Of a DNA stretch of 64,000 nt, positions 23,902 to 32,436 are shown one piece after another. The position numbers and the translations under genes are program-made. The DNA comes from Actinomycetospora chiangmaiensis DSM 45062 (GTDB lineage: Bacteria; Actinomycetota; Actinomycetes; Mycobacteriales; Pseudonocardiaceae), in assembly GCF_000379625.1 (NCBI RefSeq), contig NZ_KB903222.1, forward strand, positions 193 to 64,192, given 5' to 3'. Under the pieces are notes generated by a model. It was not told where the DNA came from. It ran no database searches and was given only the letters and a program-made list of their open reading frames with translations. The first letter of the stretch is position 1. Each line of letters begins with the position of its first letter.

Positions 23902-23929
23902 TAGCGCGATAATCGGAGTTATCGCGGCT
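23902..23929 (+). repeat. dif-like site D11
   Basis: Left arm TAGCGCGATAA, spacer TCGGAG, right arm TTATCGCGGCT. Rightmost site found; the spacer is identical to D2. No further match was seen from here to 64000. Confidence 0.88.
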
Positions 23930-24488
23930 TTGGGGCCTCCAGCACGGGGGACGTCATCGACCGGTAACCGCGGGCTGGCGGGCACCACCCGCTGAGCGTT
24001 GACTGTCGGTTTCTTCCGTGGCCGCAGGCGCCAAAGGGTCCGCCGCGTTCTCGAGGGGCGGGTGCGGCGCGCTGGTGGGCCAGAGTGGCGGCGTGGGCGA
24101 GGCGCGACGCGGGTACCGCGGGGCGCGCAGGCGCGAACAGCACGGCGCTGGTCCTGTCGAGGACGCGGAGAGCGGAGAGCTCATCGGTGCGCTGCGGGGG
24201 CATCACTGCCACTTCGAGCCGTGCCGCGCCTCCGACGCATTCGGTCGGCGCCACTGCGCGACGGGGACTATGCCTCACTGCTGGTCACCACGACATGTCC
24301 GACGCGTCAACCGGTGGCGGCGCGCGGTCGCGGCCCGCCCTGCCCCTGCGCCTCAGATCGGCACCCCTTTCGTTCTGCGCGGCACGCGGAGTCGGTGGCC
24401 GTGCCGCACCAGGCCGCCGTTGCTCGCTCGACAACCGCCCCGCCCGCCGCCGGGTACGTGCGTTGTCCTGGTCCGGAAGGACGGTCCG
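23930..24488. other. Gene-free stretch right of the array
   Basis: GC-rich and open in several frames, but none resembles a protein. It separates the array from the diguanylate cyclase gene's 3' end. Confidence 0.5.
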
Positions 24489-26582
24489 CTAGGCGACGAC
24501 GTAGGAGTTCTTGCCGTGCCGCTTGGCGCTATACATCGCAGCGTCCGCCGCAGCGAGGAGCGCAGCCGCGGAGCGGGTCTGGTCGGCGGCCAGGGCCACA
24601 CCCATGCTCGCCGTGACCGACACCGGCGCCGAAGGTCTCTCAAGCTCGTAGGGCGCGACCAGCGCCGCGAGCACCCGATCGGCGATGGCCGCGGCGTCCT
24701 GCGCTTGCGGCAGGGACGGAAGCAGCAACGCGAATTCGTCGCCGCCGAAGCGCGCCACGAGGTCGACCGGTCGCAGCGCCGCCGCCAGCCGTGACGCGGC
24801 CAGCCGCAGCAGCTCGTCGCCGGCAGGGTGGCCGAGACGATCGTTTACCTGCTTGAAGCCGTCGAGGTCGAGGAACACGACGCCGAGCAGGGCCCCGGGT
24901 TCGGCGCGTGCGACGGCGTCGTCGAGCTCGGCGAGGAAGCGGGCCCGGTTGGCGGCGCCGGTCAGCGGGTCGCGCAGGGCCAGGTCGCGCAGCTGCTCCG
25001 TTCGGGCGCGTCGGTCGGTGATGTCCTCGATGTGGCTGATCACGTGCAGCGGTGCGCCCTGCTCGTCGCGGGCCAGCGCCACCGAGAGGTGGATCCATAC
25101 CGCGTGGCCTGCGGCGTGAAGGTAGCGCTTCTCCAGCACGTAGCTCTCGGCCTCACCTTTCAGCAGCCCACGGAACAGGGTGAGATCGGCCTCGAGATCG
25201 TCGGGGTGGGTGATGTCCTGGAACGTCCGCGCCAGCAAGTCGTCCTCGCCGTACCCCACGATCCGGCAGAACGCGGCGTTCACCTGCACCAGCCTGCCCG
25301 TCAAATCGACGAGCGCGATCCCGGTAGGCGCATTATCGAACGTCAGCCGGAACCGCTGCTCAGCCCGAACAAGGTCGCGCTGCGTGGCTCGGGTTCCGGT
25401 GACGTCGCGGTGCACCTCCACGGTGCCGATCGGGGTGCCGTCCTCGTCGCGCAGGACGGCGACGGTGCACTCGCTGGTCCCCGTCGTCCCGTCGGGACGG
25501 TGCAGGAGAAGATCGCCAGCCCAGGGCCCCCTGATGGCCGAGACCCCCTCTGGGGCCGGACCGGTCGCCAGTGTGCGGGCGCCGCGGCCGAGGAGCTCGC
25601 CGACGGGACGGCCGAATACCGTCGCCGCGGCCGGGTTGGCATCCACGACGACGCCGCGTTCGTCGGTCACGAGCACCGCGTCGCGGACCGCGGCGAACAT
25701 CTGCGAGTGTCGGCGGCGGGCTGCCTCCGCTGCCCGTCGACGCGATATGTCGAGGATGAAGGCGTGGTAGGTGATGCGGGACCGGCCGCCGTCGGCGTTA
25801 GCTTCGTCGCCGTCGTCGATCGACCAGACGGTCAGCTCGATCGGCACCGACGACCCGTCCCGGCGCTGCGCCACGAGCTCCAGCGTGCGGTTGAGCCGCG
25901 GCCCGGTGCCGGTGTCGCGGTGGCGCCGTACCCCCGCCTGGTGCGCCTCCCGATGCACCTCGGGGACGATCAGTTCACCCAAGTCCCGCCCACGCACCTC
26001 GGCAACAGTCCACCCGAATATGCGTTCGGCCGCGGCGTTCCACTCCACCACCCGACCCTCGACGTCGATCTCGACATACCCGTTGATCGAGGACTCGATG
26101 ATGCGCTGGCGACGGCGCTCCCCGGCTCGCGCACGCCGCCGGGCCCCGTCGAGCTCGCTGACGTCGAGGACCTGCGTGAACAGGTAGGTCGGCACCCCAT
26201 CGGCGTCGCGCATGATCCGGGTGGCCACCCGGACCGGAATCTCCCACCCGTCAGCGTGCAGATAGCGCTTGTCGACCAGCACGGTCTGGGCGCCCCGCTC
26301 GACGGCGGCGTCGGTGCGGGCGTCGGCCTCCGGCGTGTCGTCCGGGTGGGTCAGGTCCTGGCGCGACATCGAGAGCAGTTGCTGTTCGTCTCGACCGACG
26401 AGCGCGCAGAACGCCGGGTTCACCCGCAGGTAGCGGCCGTCGAGGGCGGTCACCGCCATCCCGATGGCGGCATCGTCGAAGCCGGTGCGCAGGTGCTGGG
26501 CGGCGCCGCGCAGCACTGTCGTGTCGGTCCCCGCGTCCCCCAAGCACCCTCCCACTCCCGTGGTCCACCGCCCGCTGGTCAT
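24489..26582 (-). CDS. Diguanylate cyclase with four PAS domains
   Basis: About 697 residues from ATG 26582; the frame is open to 26699 and a GTG near 26561 (VGGCLGDAGTD) is also possible. Four PAS domains follow one another (DDAAIGMAVTALDGRYLRVN; ESSINGYVEIDVEGRVVEWN; VRDAVLVTDERGVVVDAN; FDNAPTGIALVDLTGRLVQV). A GGDEF domain follows with an intact RFGGDEF active site and a product-inhibition RPVD five residues before it. No EAL domain and no membrane segment. It makes c-di-GMP in response to an unknown cue and diverges from an envelope-glycan operon, which suggests local c-di-GMP control. Confidence 0.88.
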   Translation of the reverse strand: MTSGRWTTGVGGCLGDAGTDTTVLRGAAQHLRTGFDDAAIGMAVTALDGRYLRVNPAFCALVGRDEQQLLSMSRQDLTHPDDTPEADARTDAAVERGAQTVLVDKRYLHADGWEIPVRVATRIMRDADGVPTYLFTQVLDVSELDGARRRARAGERRRQRIIESSINGYVEIDVEGRVVEWNAAAERIFGWTVAEVRGRDLGELIVPEVHREAHQAGVRRHRDTGTGPRLNRTLELVAQRRDGSSVPIELTVWSIDDGDEANADGGRSRITYHAFILDISRRRAAEAARRRHSQMFAAVRDAVLVTDERGVVVDANPAAATVFGRPVGELLGRGARTLATGPAPEGVSAIRGPWAGDLLLHRPDGTTGTSECTVAVLRDEDGTPIGTVEVHRDVTGTRATQRDLVRAEQRFRLTFDNAPTGIALVDLTGRLVQVNAAFCRIVGYGEDDLLARTFQDITHPDDLEADLTLFRGLLKGEAESYVLEKRYLHAAGHAVWIHLSVALARDEQGAPLHVISHIEDITDRRARTEQLRDLALRDPLTGAANRARFLAELDDAVARAEPGALLGVVFLDLDGFKQVNDRLGHPAGDELLRLAASRLAAALRPVDLVARFGGDEFALLLPSLPQAQDAAAIADRVLAALVAPYELERPSAPVSVTASMGVALAADQTRSAAALLAAADAAMYSAKRHGKNSYVVA

Positions 26583-26960
26583 CCCGGTACATCCGTACCA
26601 GGACAACCCGCAGCCCGACCACCCGCGAGTGCGGAAGAGGGACCGCGGGGCCCGTCGACGGAGCATCGTTGAAACTGGACCGCCCCCGCATGTCCTCAAC
26701 CGGACCGCCTGGGGGGTTTGGGTATCTCATCTCCGTCCTTGCTGCCGTCTCCGCTCTAGCTGAAGCAACGAGCCAAGATCGTCTGCGCGTCGGCGGTGTT
26801 GCCCCCGGGGTGGTCGGCTGGGTCGCGAGTCGGCGGCGATACTCGGCCCACGCGCGGACGACTACAGAAAGCGAACACGGTCGAGATCAACTTACCACTC
26901 GATGGGTCTAATCAAGGGACACGCTTGCACTAAGAGTAGTCAGATTGTGTACTGCCGACC
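26583..26960. other. Divergent intergenic region, diguanylate cyclase / glycan operon
   Basis: It should hold promoters for both directions. I see no convincing -35/-10 pair or palindrome. Confidence 0.4.
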
Positions 26961-27743
26961 GTGAGATACTCAGCGCGGCACCGCCGTCGCTCCCCACGCT
27001 CGACTCTGCTCACTCGTGTGCAGGGCGCGACGGCAGACGTCGTCGTAGCAGTCGCCTTCGCGTTGAGCTCGGTCCCGGGACTCTTCGTCCTCGTCCATGA
27101 GCTCGCGGGAACTCCGCTCGTCGGTCTCGCCCTACTGGTGCCGGGCGCCGCGGCCGTCGCTGGGGAGCGCCTGTCGCGGAGCACCGGGGGACCGGACATC
27201 CACGATCGACAGCTCGACCGGATCGTCGCCGCCTTCGCTGCCACGTCCGCGGTCGCGCTGATCGCCGTGGGAGCATCCGAGGCCCAGGTACTGGGCTCAG
27301 CGCTGGTTCTCGTGATTCCCCTTCTCGCGATCGGGTTCATCGCGCTGCTGTTCGGTACACGTCGGCTCTGGCAGCAGCGGGCGGTGCCGGCGCTGCTCCT
27401 CGCGGTCTGGCCGGTGCCTTGGATGGCGGCGCAGCGCCGGGTAGAGGTCTGGGTGGATCCCGCTTCGCTGACCGCGGTGCTGACCATCGCCATCGCCGTG
27501 TTCCTGGTCGTGCTGGGGGCCGCTCCTCGGTGTGTCGCGGCGTGGCGCGCATCGAGGCGTGTACCGCGCGTCACGCTCCCGCCGTCCGTGTCGTGCGTCC
27601 CTCTGACGCGTCGAGTGGCGCCCCTTCCCGGCCGGGTGACCGCGCCGGACGCCGAGACGGTGCCGATGGGGGCGGTGCCGCCCGGCAGGGACGCGCCCGC
27701 CGCGATCGTCGACTTCTCGCTGGCCGACGAGGACGCAGCGTGA
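26961..27743 (+). CDS. Multi-pass membrane protein, exosortase-like in its first half
   Basis: 260 residues from GTG 26961, with about six hydrophobic segments between residues 25 and 185 and a Pro/Arg-rich cytosolic tail. The segment LLFGTRRLWQQRAVPALLLA followed by VWPVPWMAAQ resembles the central part of the EpsH/exosortase family, but the catalytic Cys and Arg/His of that family are not found. It may be a degenerate relative acting in polysaccharide export or assembly. Its stop overlaps the GT2 start (GTGA), so it heads the operon. Identity uncertain. Confidence 0.6.
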   Translation: MRYSARHRRRSPRSTLLTRVQGATADVVVAVAFALSSVPGLFVLVHELAGTPLVGLALLVPGAAAVAGERLSRSTGGPDIHDRQLDRIVAAFAATSAVALIAVGASEAQVLGSALVLVIPLLAIGFIALLFGTRRLWQQRAVPALLLAVWPVPWMAAQRRVEVWVDPASLTAVLTIAIAVFLVVLGAAPRCVAAWRASRRVPRVTLPPSVSCVPLTRRVAPLPGRVTAPDAETVPMGAVPPGRDAPAAIVDFSLADEDAA

Positions 27744-29254
27744 ACTCGACGATCGGGCAACGTCTGACCGACGCAGGAGGTCAGGGCCCGGACGAACAGC
27801 TGGCGCTCGCCGCCCATGGCTTCGCCGAGACCCACCCGGAGTTGTCAGCCCGTCCGCGCGGCCCACGTCGCTCCCGGCAGGTGGTCGTCGCCGCCGTCCT
27901 GCTCGTCGCGATCGGGTTGACCGTCTTGCGGCCCGGTCTCGTGCTCGCTGGGAGCCTCGGGATCTTCGTGCTGCTGCATTGTGCGACGACGTTGCACCGT
28001 CTCGAGCTGATCCGCCGAGCAGTCCATGACGACCCCACCTTGGCGGTCACCGACGTCGAAGCACGGGCGGTACCCGACGCCGAGCTGCCTCGCTACACGG
28101 TGCTCGTGCCGGCGTACAGGGAACCCGCCGTGATCGCCTCGGTGGTGGCGGGGATGTCCGCCCTCGACTATCCCCATGACCGGCTCGAGGTCCTCCTGCT
28201 GCTGGAGGCCGACGACGAGGAGACCATCGCTGCCGCGCGATCGGCCCTCGGCGGTGACCGAAGCGGCCCGACGCGGATCGTCGAGGTTCCGCCTGGCGAG
28301 CCGCGCACCAAACCGAAGGCGTGCAACTTGGGCCTGATCCGCTCCAGCGGCGAATTCGTGACAATCTTCGACGCCGAGGACCGGCCCGAGCCGCTGCAGC
28401 TGCGCCGGGCCGTCGTGGCGTTCCGGCGTGTCGGCGTGCGGGTGGCCTGCTTGCAGGCCCGATTGAGCTACCACAACGCCGAGCAGAACATCCTGACGCG
28501 CTGGTTCACCGTCGAGTACGACACCTGGTTCCGCTGGCTGCTTCCCGGCCTCATGGCCACCGGCGCGCCGATCCCGTTGGGCGGCACCTCCAACCACATT
28601 CGCCGCGACGCTCTGGTTGCCGTCGGTGCGTGGGATCCGTGGAACGTGACCGAGGACGCCGACCTCGGACTGCGGTTGGCGCGCTGCGGCTACCGGGTCG
28701 CGATGCTGGGCAGCACCACCGAGGAGGAGGCCAACTCCGACGCCATCAACTGGGTCAAGCAACGGTCGCGCTGGTACAAGGGCTACCTGCAGAGCTTCCT
28801 CGTGCATGCGCGCCACCCCGTGGCGCTAACCCGCCAGGTCGGCGTACGGGGCGTCGTCGGGATGGTGCTGTTCGTGGCGGCCACCCCGGTGCTGGCCGCG
28901 GTCAACCCGCTGTTCTGGGCGCTGACCGGGCTGTGGATCGTCGCGCATCCCTCGGCCGTCGCCGCGCTCTTCCCGCCCCTGGTCTACTACCCGGGACTCG
29001 CGGTGTGGATGCTCGGTGGGTTCGCCGCCGTCATCGCCGGAGTCGCCAACGTCCGGGCCGCCGGCAAGCCGCACCTGGCCGGCGCCGCGCTGATCTCGCC
29101 GCTCTACTGGGTTCTGATGTCGCTGGCGGCGATCAAGGCCGTGGTCCAGCTCGTCACCCAGCCGTCGTACTGGGAGAAGACCACGCACGGCCTGGACACG
29201 ACCGACCGCGAGCTCGACGCCGACACCCCCGAACGGCCGGGGGCGATGGCATGA
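27740..29254 (+). CDS. Processive glycosyltransferase family 2, membrane-bound
   Basis: 504 residues from GTG 27740, coupled to the gene before. Two N-terminal membrane segments precede the GT2 domain, with LVPAYREPAVI, the DxD-type FDAEDRPEP, TEDADLGLRL and QRSRWYKGY. The last is the QxxRW motif of cellulose/hyaluronan synthase-like enzymes. Three or four C-terminal membrane segments follow (about 360-480). It probably polymerises or exports a beta-linked envelope polysaccharide from NDP-sugars. The next gene overlaps by 4 bp (ATGA). A diguanylate cyclase stands divergent to the operon, but no PilZ domain is seen here. Confidence 0.87.
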   Translation: MNSTIGQRLTDAGGQGPDEQLALAAHGFAETHPELSARPRGPRRSRQVVVAAVLLVAIGLTVLRPGLVLAGSLGIFVLLHCATTLHRLELIRRAVHDDPTLAVTDVEARAVPDAELPRYTVLVPAYREPAVIASVVAGMSALDYPHDRLEVLLLLEADDEETIAAARSALGGDRSGPTRIVEVPPGEPRTKPKACNLGLIRSSGEFVTIFDAEDRPEPLQLRRAVVAFRRVGVRVACLQARLSYHNAEQNILTRWFTVEYDTWFRWLLPGLMATGAPIPLGGTSNHIRRDALVAVGAWDPWNVTEDADLGLRLARCGYRVAMLGSTTEEEANSDAINWVKQRSRWYKGYLQSFLVHARHPVALTRQVGVRGVVGMVLFVAATPVLAAVNPLFWALTGLWIVAHPSAVAALFPPLVYYPGLAVWMLGGFAAVIAGVANVRAAGKPHLAGAALISPLYWVLMSLAAIKAVVQLVTQPSYWEKTTHGLDTTDRELDADTPERPGAMA

Positions 29255-30957
29255 CGATTCTTGCTGCCGGGACTCTCCCAGTGGCCCTGCCCCGCGGGCG
29301 ACGCATCCGGGGCCTCCGCCCGCGACTGTCGAGCACGAGCGGCTGGTTCCTCGGCGCCCTCGCGATCTACGTGGCAATCGGCGCCGCACTCGTCCTCGTC
29401 CACGACGGCGTCATGGAGGACGCGCTCGCTCGGGTGTCCGCGGCGTCGTCGGTGTGGTCGTCGAGCGACCCTAAGTTGGCCGCGATCGGCTACGTCTGGA
29501 CTCCGCTGCCCGTGCTGGTCATGGTGCCGTTCACACCGCTGCGGGCCGTGTGGCCGGAGCTGGTGTCGCGGGGCTACCTGGCGGCGCTGCTCTCCGCCGT
29601 CGCCATGGCCGCAGCCGTCGCGAGCACGTGGGGACTGCTCGGCGACCTGCGGGTCCGGCCCCTGCCACGCTCGGTGGTCACGGTCCTGTTCGCGCTCTCG
29701 CCGATGGTGGTGTTCTACGCGAGCAACGGGATGACCGAGGCGCTGCTGGTTGCGCTCCTGCTCGCGGCGGCGCGGGGGCTGCTGGACTGGGTCCGGTCCG
29801 GGAACCCGATCGCTCTGGTGGCCGCGGGCCTGTTCCTCGGGCTGGGGTACCTCGCCCGCTACGAGGCACTGGTGGCCGCCGCCGCCCTCGCGGTCCTGGT
29901 CGCCGTCATCAGTGCCATGCGGCCCGGGACCCTGCGGGGCCCGGCCCGCCGCCGCGACGCCGTCGTCGTCGACGTGCTGCTCGCGGCCGGGCCCACCGCG
30001 GTGGCCTTCATCCTCTGGGCGCTGATCAGCTGGCTGGTGGTGGGCTCCCCGTTCGAGCAGTTCACCTCGGCCTACGGCAACGCGGCGCTGCTCGCCGACG
30101 CCGGCACGCCTTCGGTGTCGATCGCGACGCCGGCCCGTCAGCTGAGCTGGCTCGCACCGGTACTCGCGCCGTTGCTCGTCCTCGCGGTCGTGGTCGCGCT
30201 GGTGCGCCGCGACCGGTGGCGCTCACTCGCGCTGGTCGCCGTGCCGGTCACGATGTTCGGATCGGTGCTCGCGTTCGAGTGGGCCACCTACCTCACCGGG
30301 AACCTGTTCGGATTCCTGCGCTATCAGATCACCGCGATCCCGCTGGTGGTCGTCCTGCTGGCACTCGTCTTGGCGCGCCGCGACCTCAAAAGAGGCAGAT
30401 CCCGTCGGGTTGCCGATTTCCCGCGGGCCGTCGGAGGGGGCCTGCTGGCCGTGGCCGTCCTCGGCGCCGGCGCCGTGACCTCAGGGAGCGCGATGCTCGA
30501 CGAGCCGGTGGATGCGACCCAGGAATACCACCGGGTGGCGCCGCTGGTCGCGAGTGCACTCGGGCACCCGGCGCCCTCGCCGTCCGCGCTGGGGATGTGG
30601 GCCTCTGACCGGGCAGTCGCCGCGCGCATCGACGCCATGCACCTCCCACGGGGCAGTGTCCTCGTCGACTCCGGGGCCGGCTTCGCCGTCGTCGCCGCGA
30701 GCCACCACCCCGACAGCTTCCTGATCACCTCCGACGACGGCTTCGACACCGCACTCGCCGACCCACCGGCACACGGCATCCGGGTCGTCCTGCGCAGCGA
30801 GAGCGGGGGCGTCGACGCCGTACGCACCCGGTGGAGCTCATTCGGCACACCGGCTGGCCCCGGGTGGGCCCACCCTGCCGGGGGCGTCGCCCCAGCCACA
30901 CCCTTCTCCTCGGCGTGGTCCCTCTGGATCGTTGCCGCCACCCCATCACCCAGGTAG
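29251..30957 (+). CDS. GT39-like multi-pass glycosyltransferase, C-terminus altered
   Basis: 568 residues from ATG 29251. About eleven hydrophobic segments run to residue 410. The luminal loop after the first one contains YVWTPLPVLVMVPF, and SPMVVFYASNGMTEALLVAL plus YLARYEALVAAAAL fit the GT-C fold of PMT/ArnT-like enzymes that use polyprenyl-phosphate sugars. A soluble C-terminal domain follows. The last 38 residues (from about FGTPAGPGW) look foreign, and an IS3 remnant begins 30 bp after the stop, so the natural end has probably been replaced. It works with the GT2 in envelope glycan synthesis. Confidence 0.75.
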   Translation: MTILAAGTLPVALPRGRRIRGLRPRLSSTSGWFLGALAIYVAIGAALVLVHDGVMEDALARVSAASSVWSSSDPKLAAIGYVWTPLPVLVMVPFTPLRAVWPELVSRGYLAALLSAVAMAAAVASTWGLLGDLRVRPLPRSVVTVLFALSPMVVFYASNGMTEALLVALLLAAARGLLDWVRSGNPIALVAAGLFLGLGYLARYEALVAAAALAVLVAVISAMRPGTLRGPARRRDAVVVDVLLAAGPTAVAFILWALISWLVVGSPFEQFTSAYGNAALLADAGTPSVSIATPARQLSWLAPVLAPLLVLAVVVALVRRDRWRSLALVAVPVTMFGSVLAFEWATYLTGNLFGFLRYQITAIPLVVVLLALVLARRDLKRGRSRRVADFPRAVGGGLLAVAVLGAGAVTSGSAMLDEPVDATQEYHRVAPLVASALGHPAPSPSALGMWASDRAVAARIDAMHLPRGSVLVDSGAGFAVVAASHHPDSFLITSDDGFDTALADPPAHGIRVVLRSESGGVDAVRTRWSSFGTPAGPGWAHPAGGVAPATPFSSAWSLWIVAATPSPR

Positions 30958-30988
30958 AGCGACGGCGGCTCACCATCACGGGTGAGCT

Positions 30989-31480
30989 TGACCCCGTAGA
31001 CCGGACACCTGGGGTGTGGGGTCAGTGATCTTGGTCGGGGTTGGTGTGGCGGGCTTCGAAGTCGACCGGTGAGAGCATTCCGATGCTGGAATGGCGCCTG
31101 ATCGGGTTGTACCAGCACTCTATCCACTCGAAGATCCCGGTGGCGCATGTTGTCATCGATCGACCAGCCCACGATTCGCCGTGAATACACGTCGAGCACC
31201 GCGGCGCAGTAGACCTTTCCTTCCCTGGTGTGGTGTTCGGTGATGTCGGTGACCCACAGCCGGTCCGGGCCGGCGGCGGTGAAGTCCCGGTCGACGAGGT
31301 CCGGGTAGGGGTCGGCGGCCGGGTCGCGTCGGGTGCAGCCGCGGGCGCGGCGCCGGTAGAGGCCCTGCAGCCCGGCCTCGCGCATCAGCCGGGCCACCCG
31401 CTTGCGGTTGACCCGCTCGCCGAGCCCGAGGACCAGCTCGGCGTGCACCCGCGGCGCGCCGTAGGTGCCGCGGGGCCCGC
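30989..31480 (-). mobile_element. IS3-family remnant (orfB C-terminal half and one end)
   Basis: Minus-strand pieces of OrfB are seen: GTYGAPRVHAEL, RVARLMREAGLQGL, DRLWVTDITEH with the DDE-type Asp, and CAAVLDVYSRRIVGWSIDDN. The rest (EWIECWYNPIRRHSSIGML, then DFEARHTNPDQDH) is in another frame, so a frameshift lies near 31145. TGACCCCGTAGACCGGACAC at 30989-31008 matches the usual IS3 terminal repeat. OrfA, the OrfB N-terminus and the other end are missing. It is directly joined to the truncated LAL gene near 31480. Confidence 0.8.
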
Positions 31481-32436
31481 TCCTTCTCCTCGAGGGCGGC
31501 CTCCACGGCGTTGCGGACCAGCGGGTGGTGGACACGCAGCCGGTCGCCGTCGCCGAGCGACGGGGCGTCGACCAGACCCGCGGCGGCGAGCTCCCGGGCG
31601 GCGTCCTCGAGGGCGACGTCGGCGAGCTCGTCGAGGCGGGCGAGCACCGTCCGGCGCGCGGGTCGGTCGAGGACCGCGAGGCACGCCAGCAGGCGGCGGG
31701 CGCCGTCGGACAGGTGCGACGCCGCGGCCGTGACCTCCTGGGCCAGCTCGCGGGGCGGGGGCAGCGGGGCGCCGCCGAGGAGGACCTCGTCGGGCAGCTC
31801 GCGCAGCAGCCGGGTGAGGTGGAGCGGGCCACGAGATCACGCACGCCGGCCTCGTCGAGCCCCTCGAGCGGCAGGGTCCCGGCGTCGGGACCGTCGGCGA
31901 AGAACCGCGACCAGCGGGGGCCGAGGCCCTCGGGTCGGGCGGTCGCGAGGAGCAGCACGCGGTCGTGGACGAGACGGCGGAAGGCCTGCTCGATCGCCCG
32001 GCTCGACGACTGGTCGGCGTCGTGGACGTCGTGCACCACGACGACGACGGGCCCGCGGTCCTGCTGCTCGCCGAGGGCCGCGAGCAGCACCGAGGCCGCC
32101 TCGTCCGTGCCGAGTACGCGGGTGACCGGGACGCCGAGCGCGGCGAGGAGGTCCCCGAGCAGCGCTCCGGGCGGGGCGCCGGGGACGGCCTCGGCCCGGA
32201 CGACGACGGCGTCCGCGGCGAGGTCGACCGCGGCGTCCACCAGGGCGGTCTTGCCGATGCCGCCCGGCCCGAGGACGAGCGCCCGGCCGGCCCTGCCCGC
32301 CAGGGTGCGCCGTCGGCGCTCGGCGATCCAGCCCAGCTCCGCCGTGCGTCCCAGGACCGGCGTGCCCCGCCCCGCCGGCGCCGCGGCCACGTCGGCCGCC
32401 GCCCGCACCACGGCGGCGAGGCGCGTCGCGGGTCAT
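31481..32436 (-). pseudogene. Truncated LuxR-type (LAL) ATPase gene
   Basis: The N-terminal AAA domain is clear: PVLGRTAELGWIAERRR, Walker A LGPGGIGKTALVD, and VVVVHDVHDADQ. The frame breaks near 31828 (VARSTSPG is followed in another frame by LTRLLRELPDEVLLGG). A third segment (LARLDELADVALEDAA, then LRVHHPLVRNAVEAAL) runs into IS3 sequence near 31480. An ATG overlapping the preceding gene's stop (ATGA, near 32436) is also out of frame with the ATPase, suggesting an additional early lesion. The C-terminal LuxR HTH is missing. It cannot act as a regulator. Confidence 0.75.

Noticed and set aside
3518..23929. The palindromes interpreted simply as transcription terminators
   Set aside because: They lack T-tracts, have fixed 11-6-11 geometry and a conserved non-palindromic spacer, and some lie upstream of genes; terminators would not conserve the spacer.
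1144..23929. The repeats interpreted as a CRISPR array or integron attC sites
   Set aside because: Intervals range from about 80 to several thousand bases, so not CRISPR; attC sites are longer, bottom-strand folded and have R boxes not seen here.
24828..26672. A 614-codon plus-strand frame
   Set aside because: Entirely antisense to the diguanylate cyclase, whose PAS and GGDEF motifs are unambiguous.
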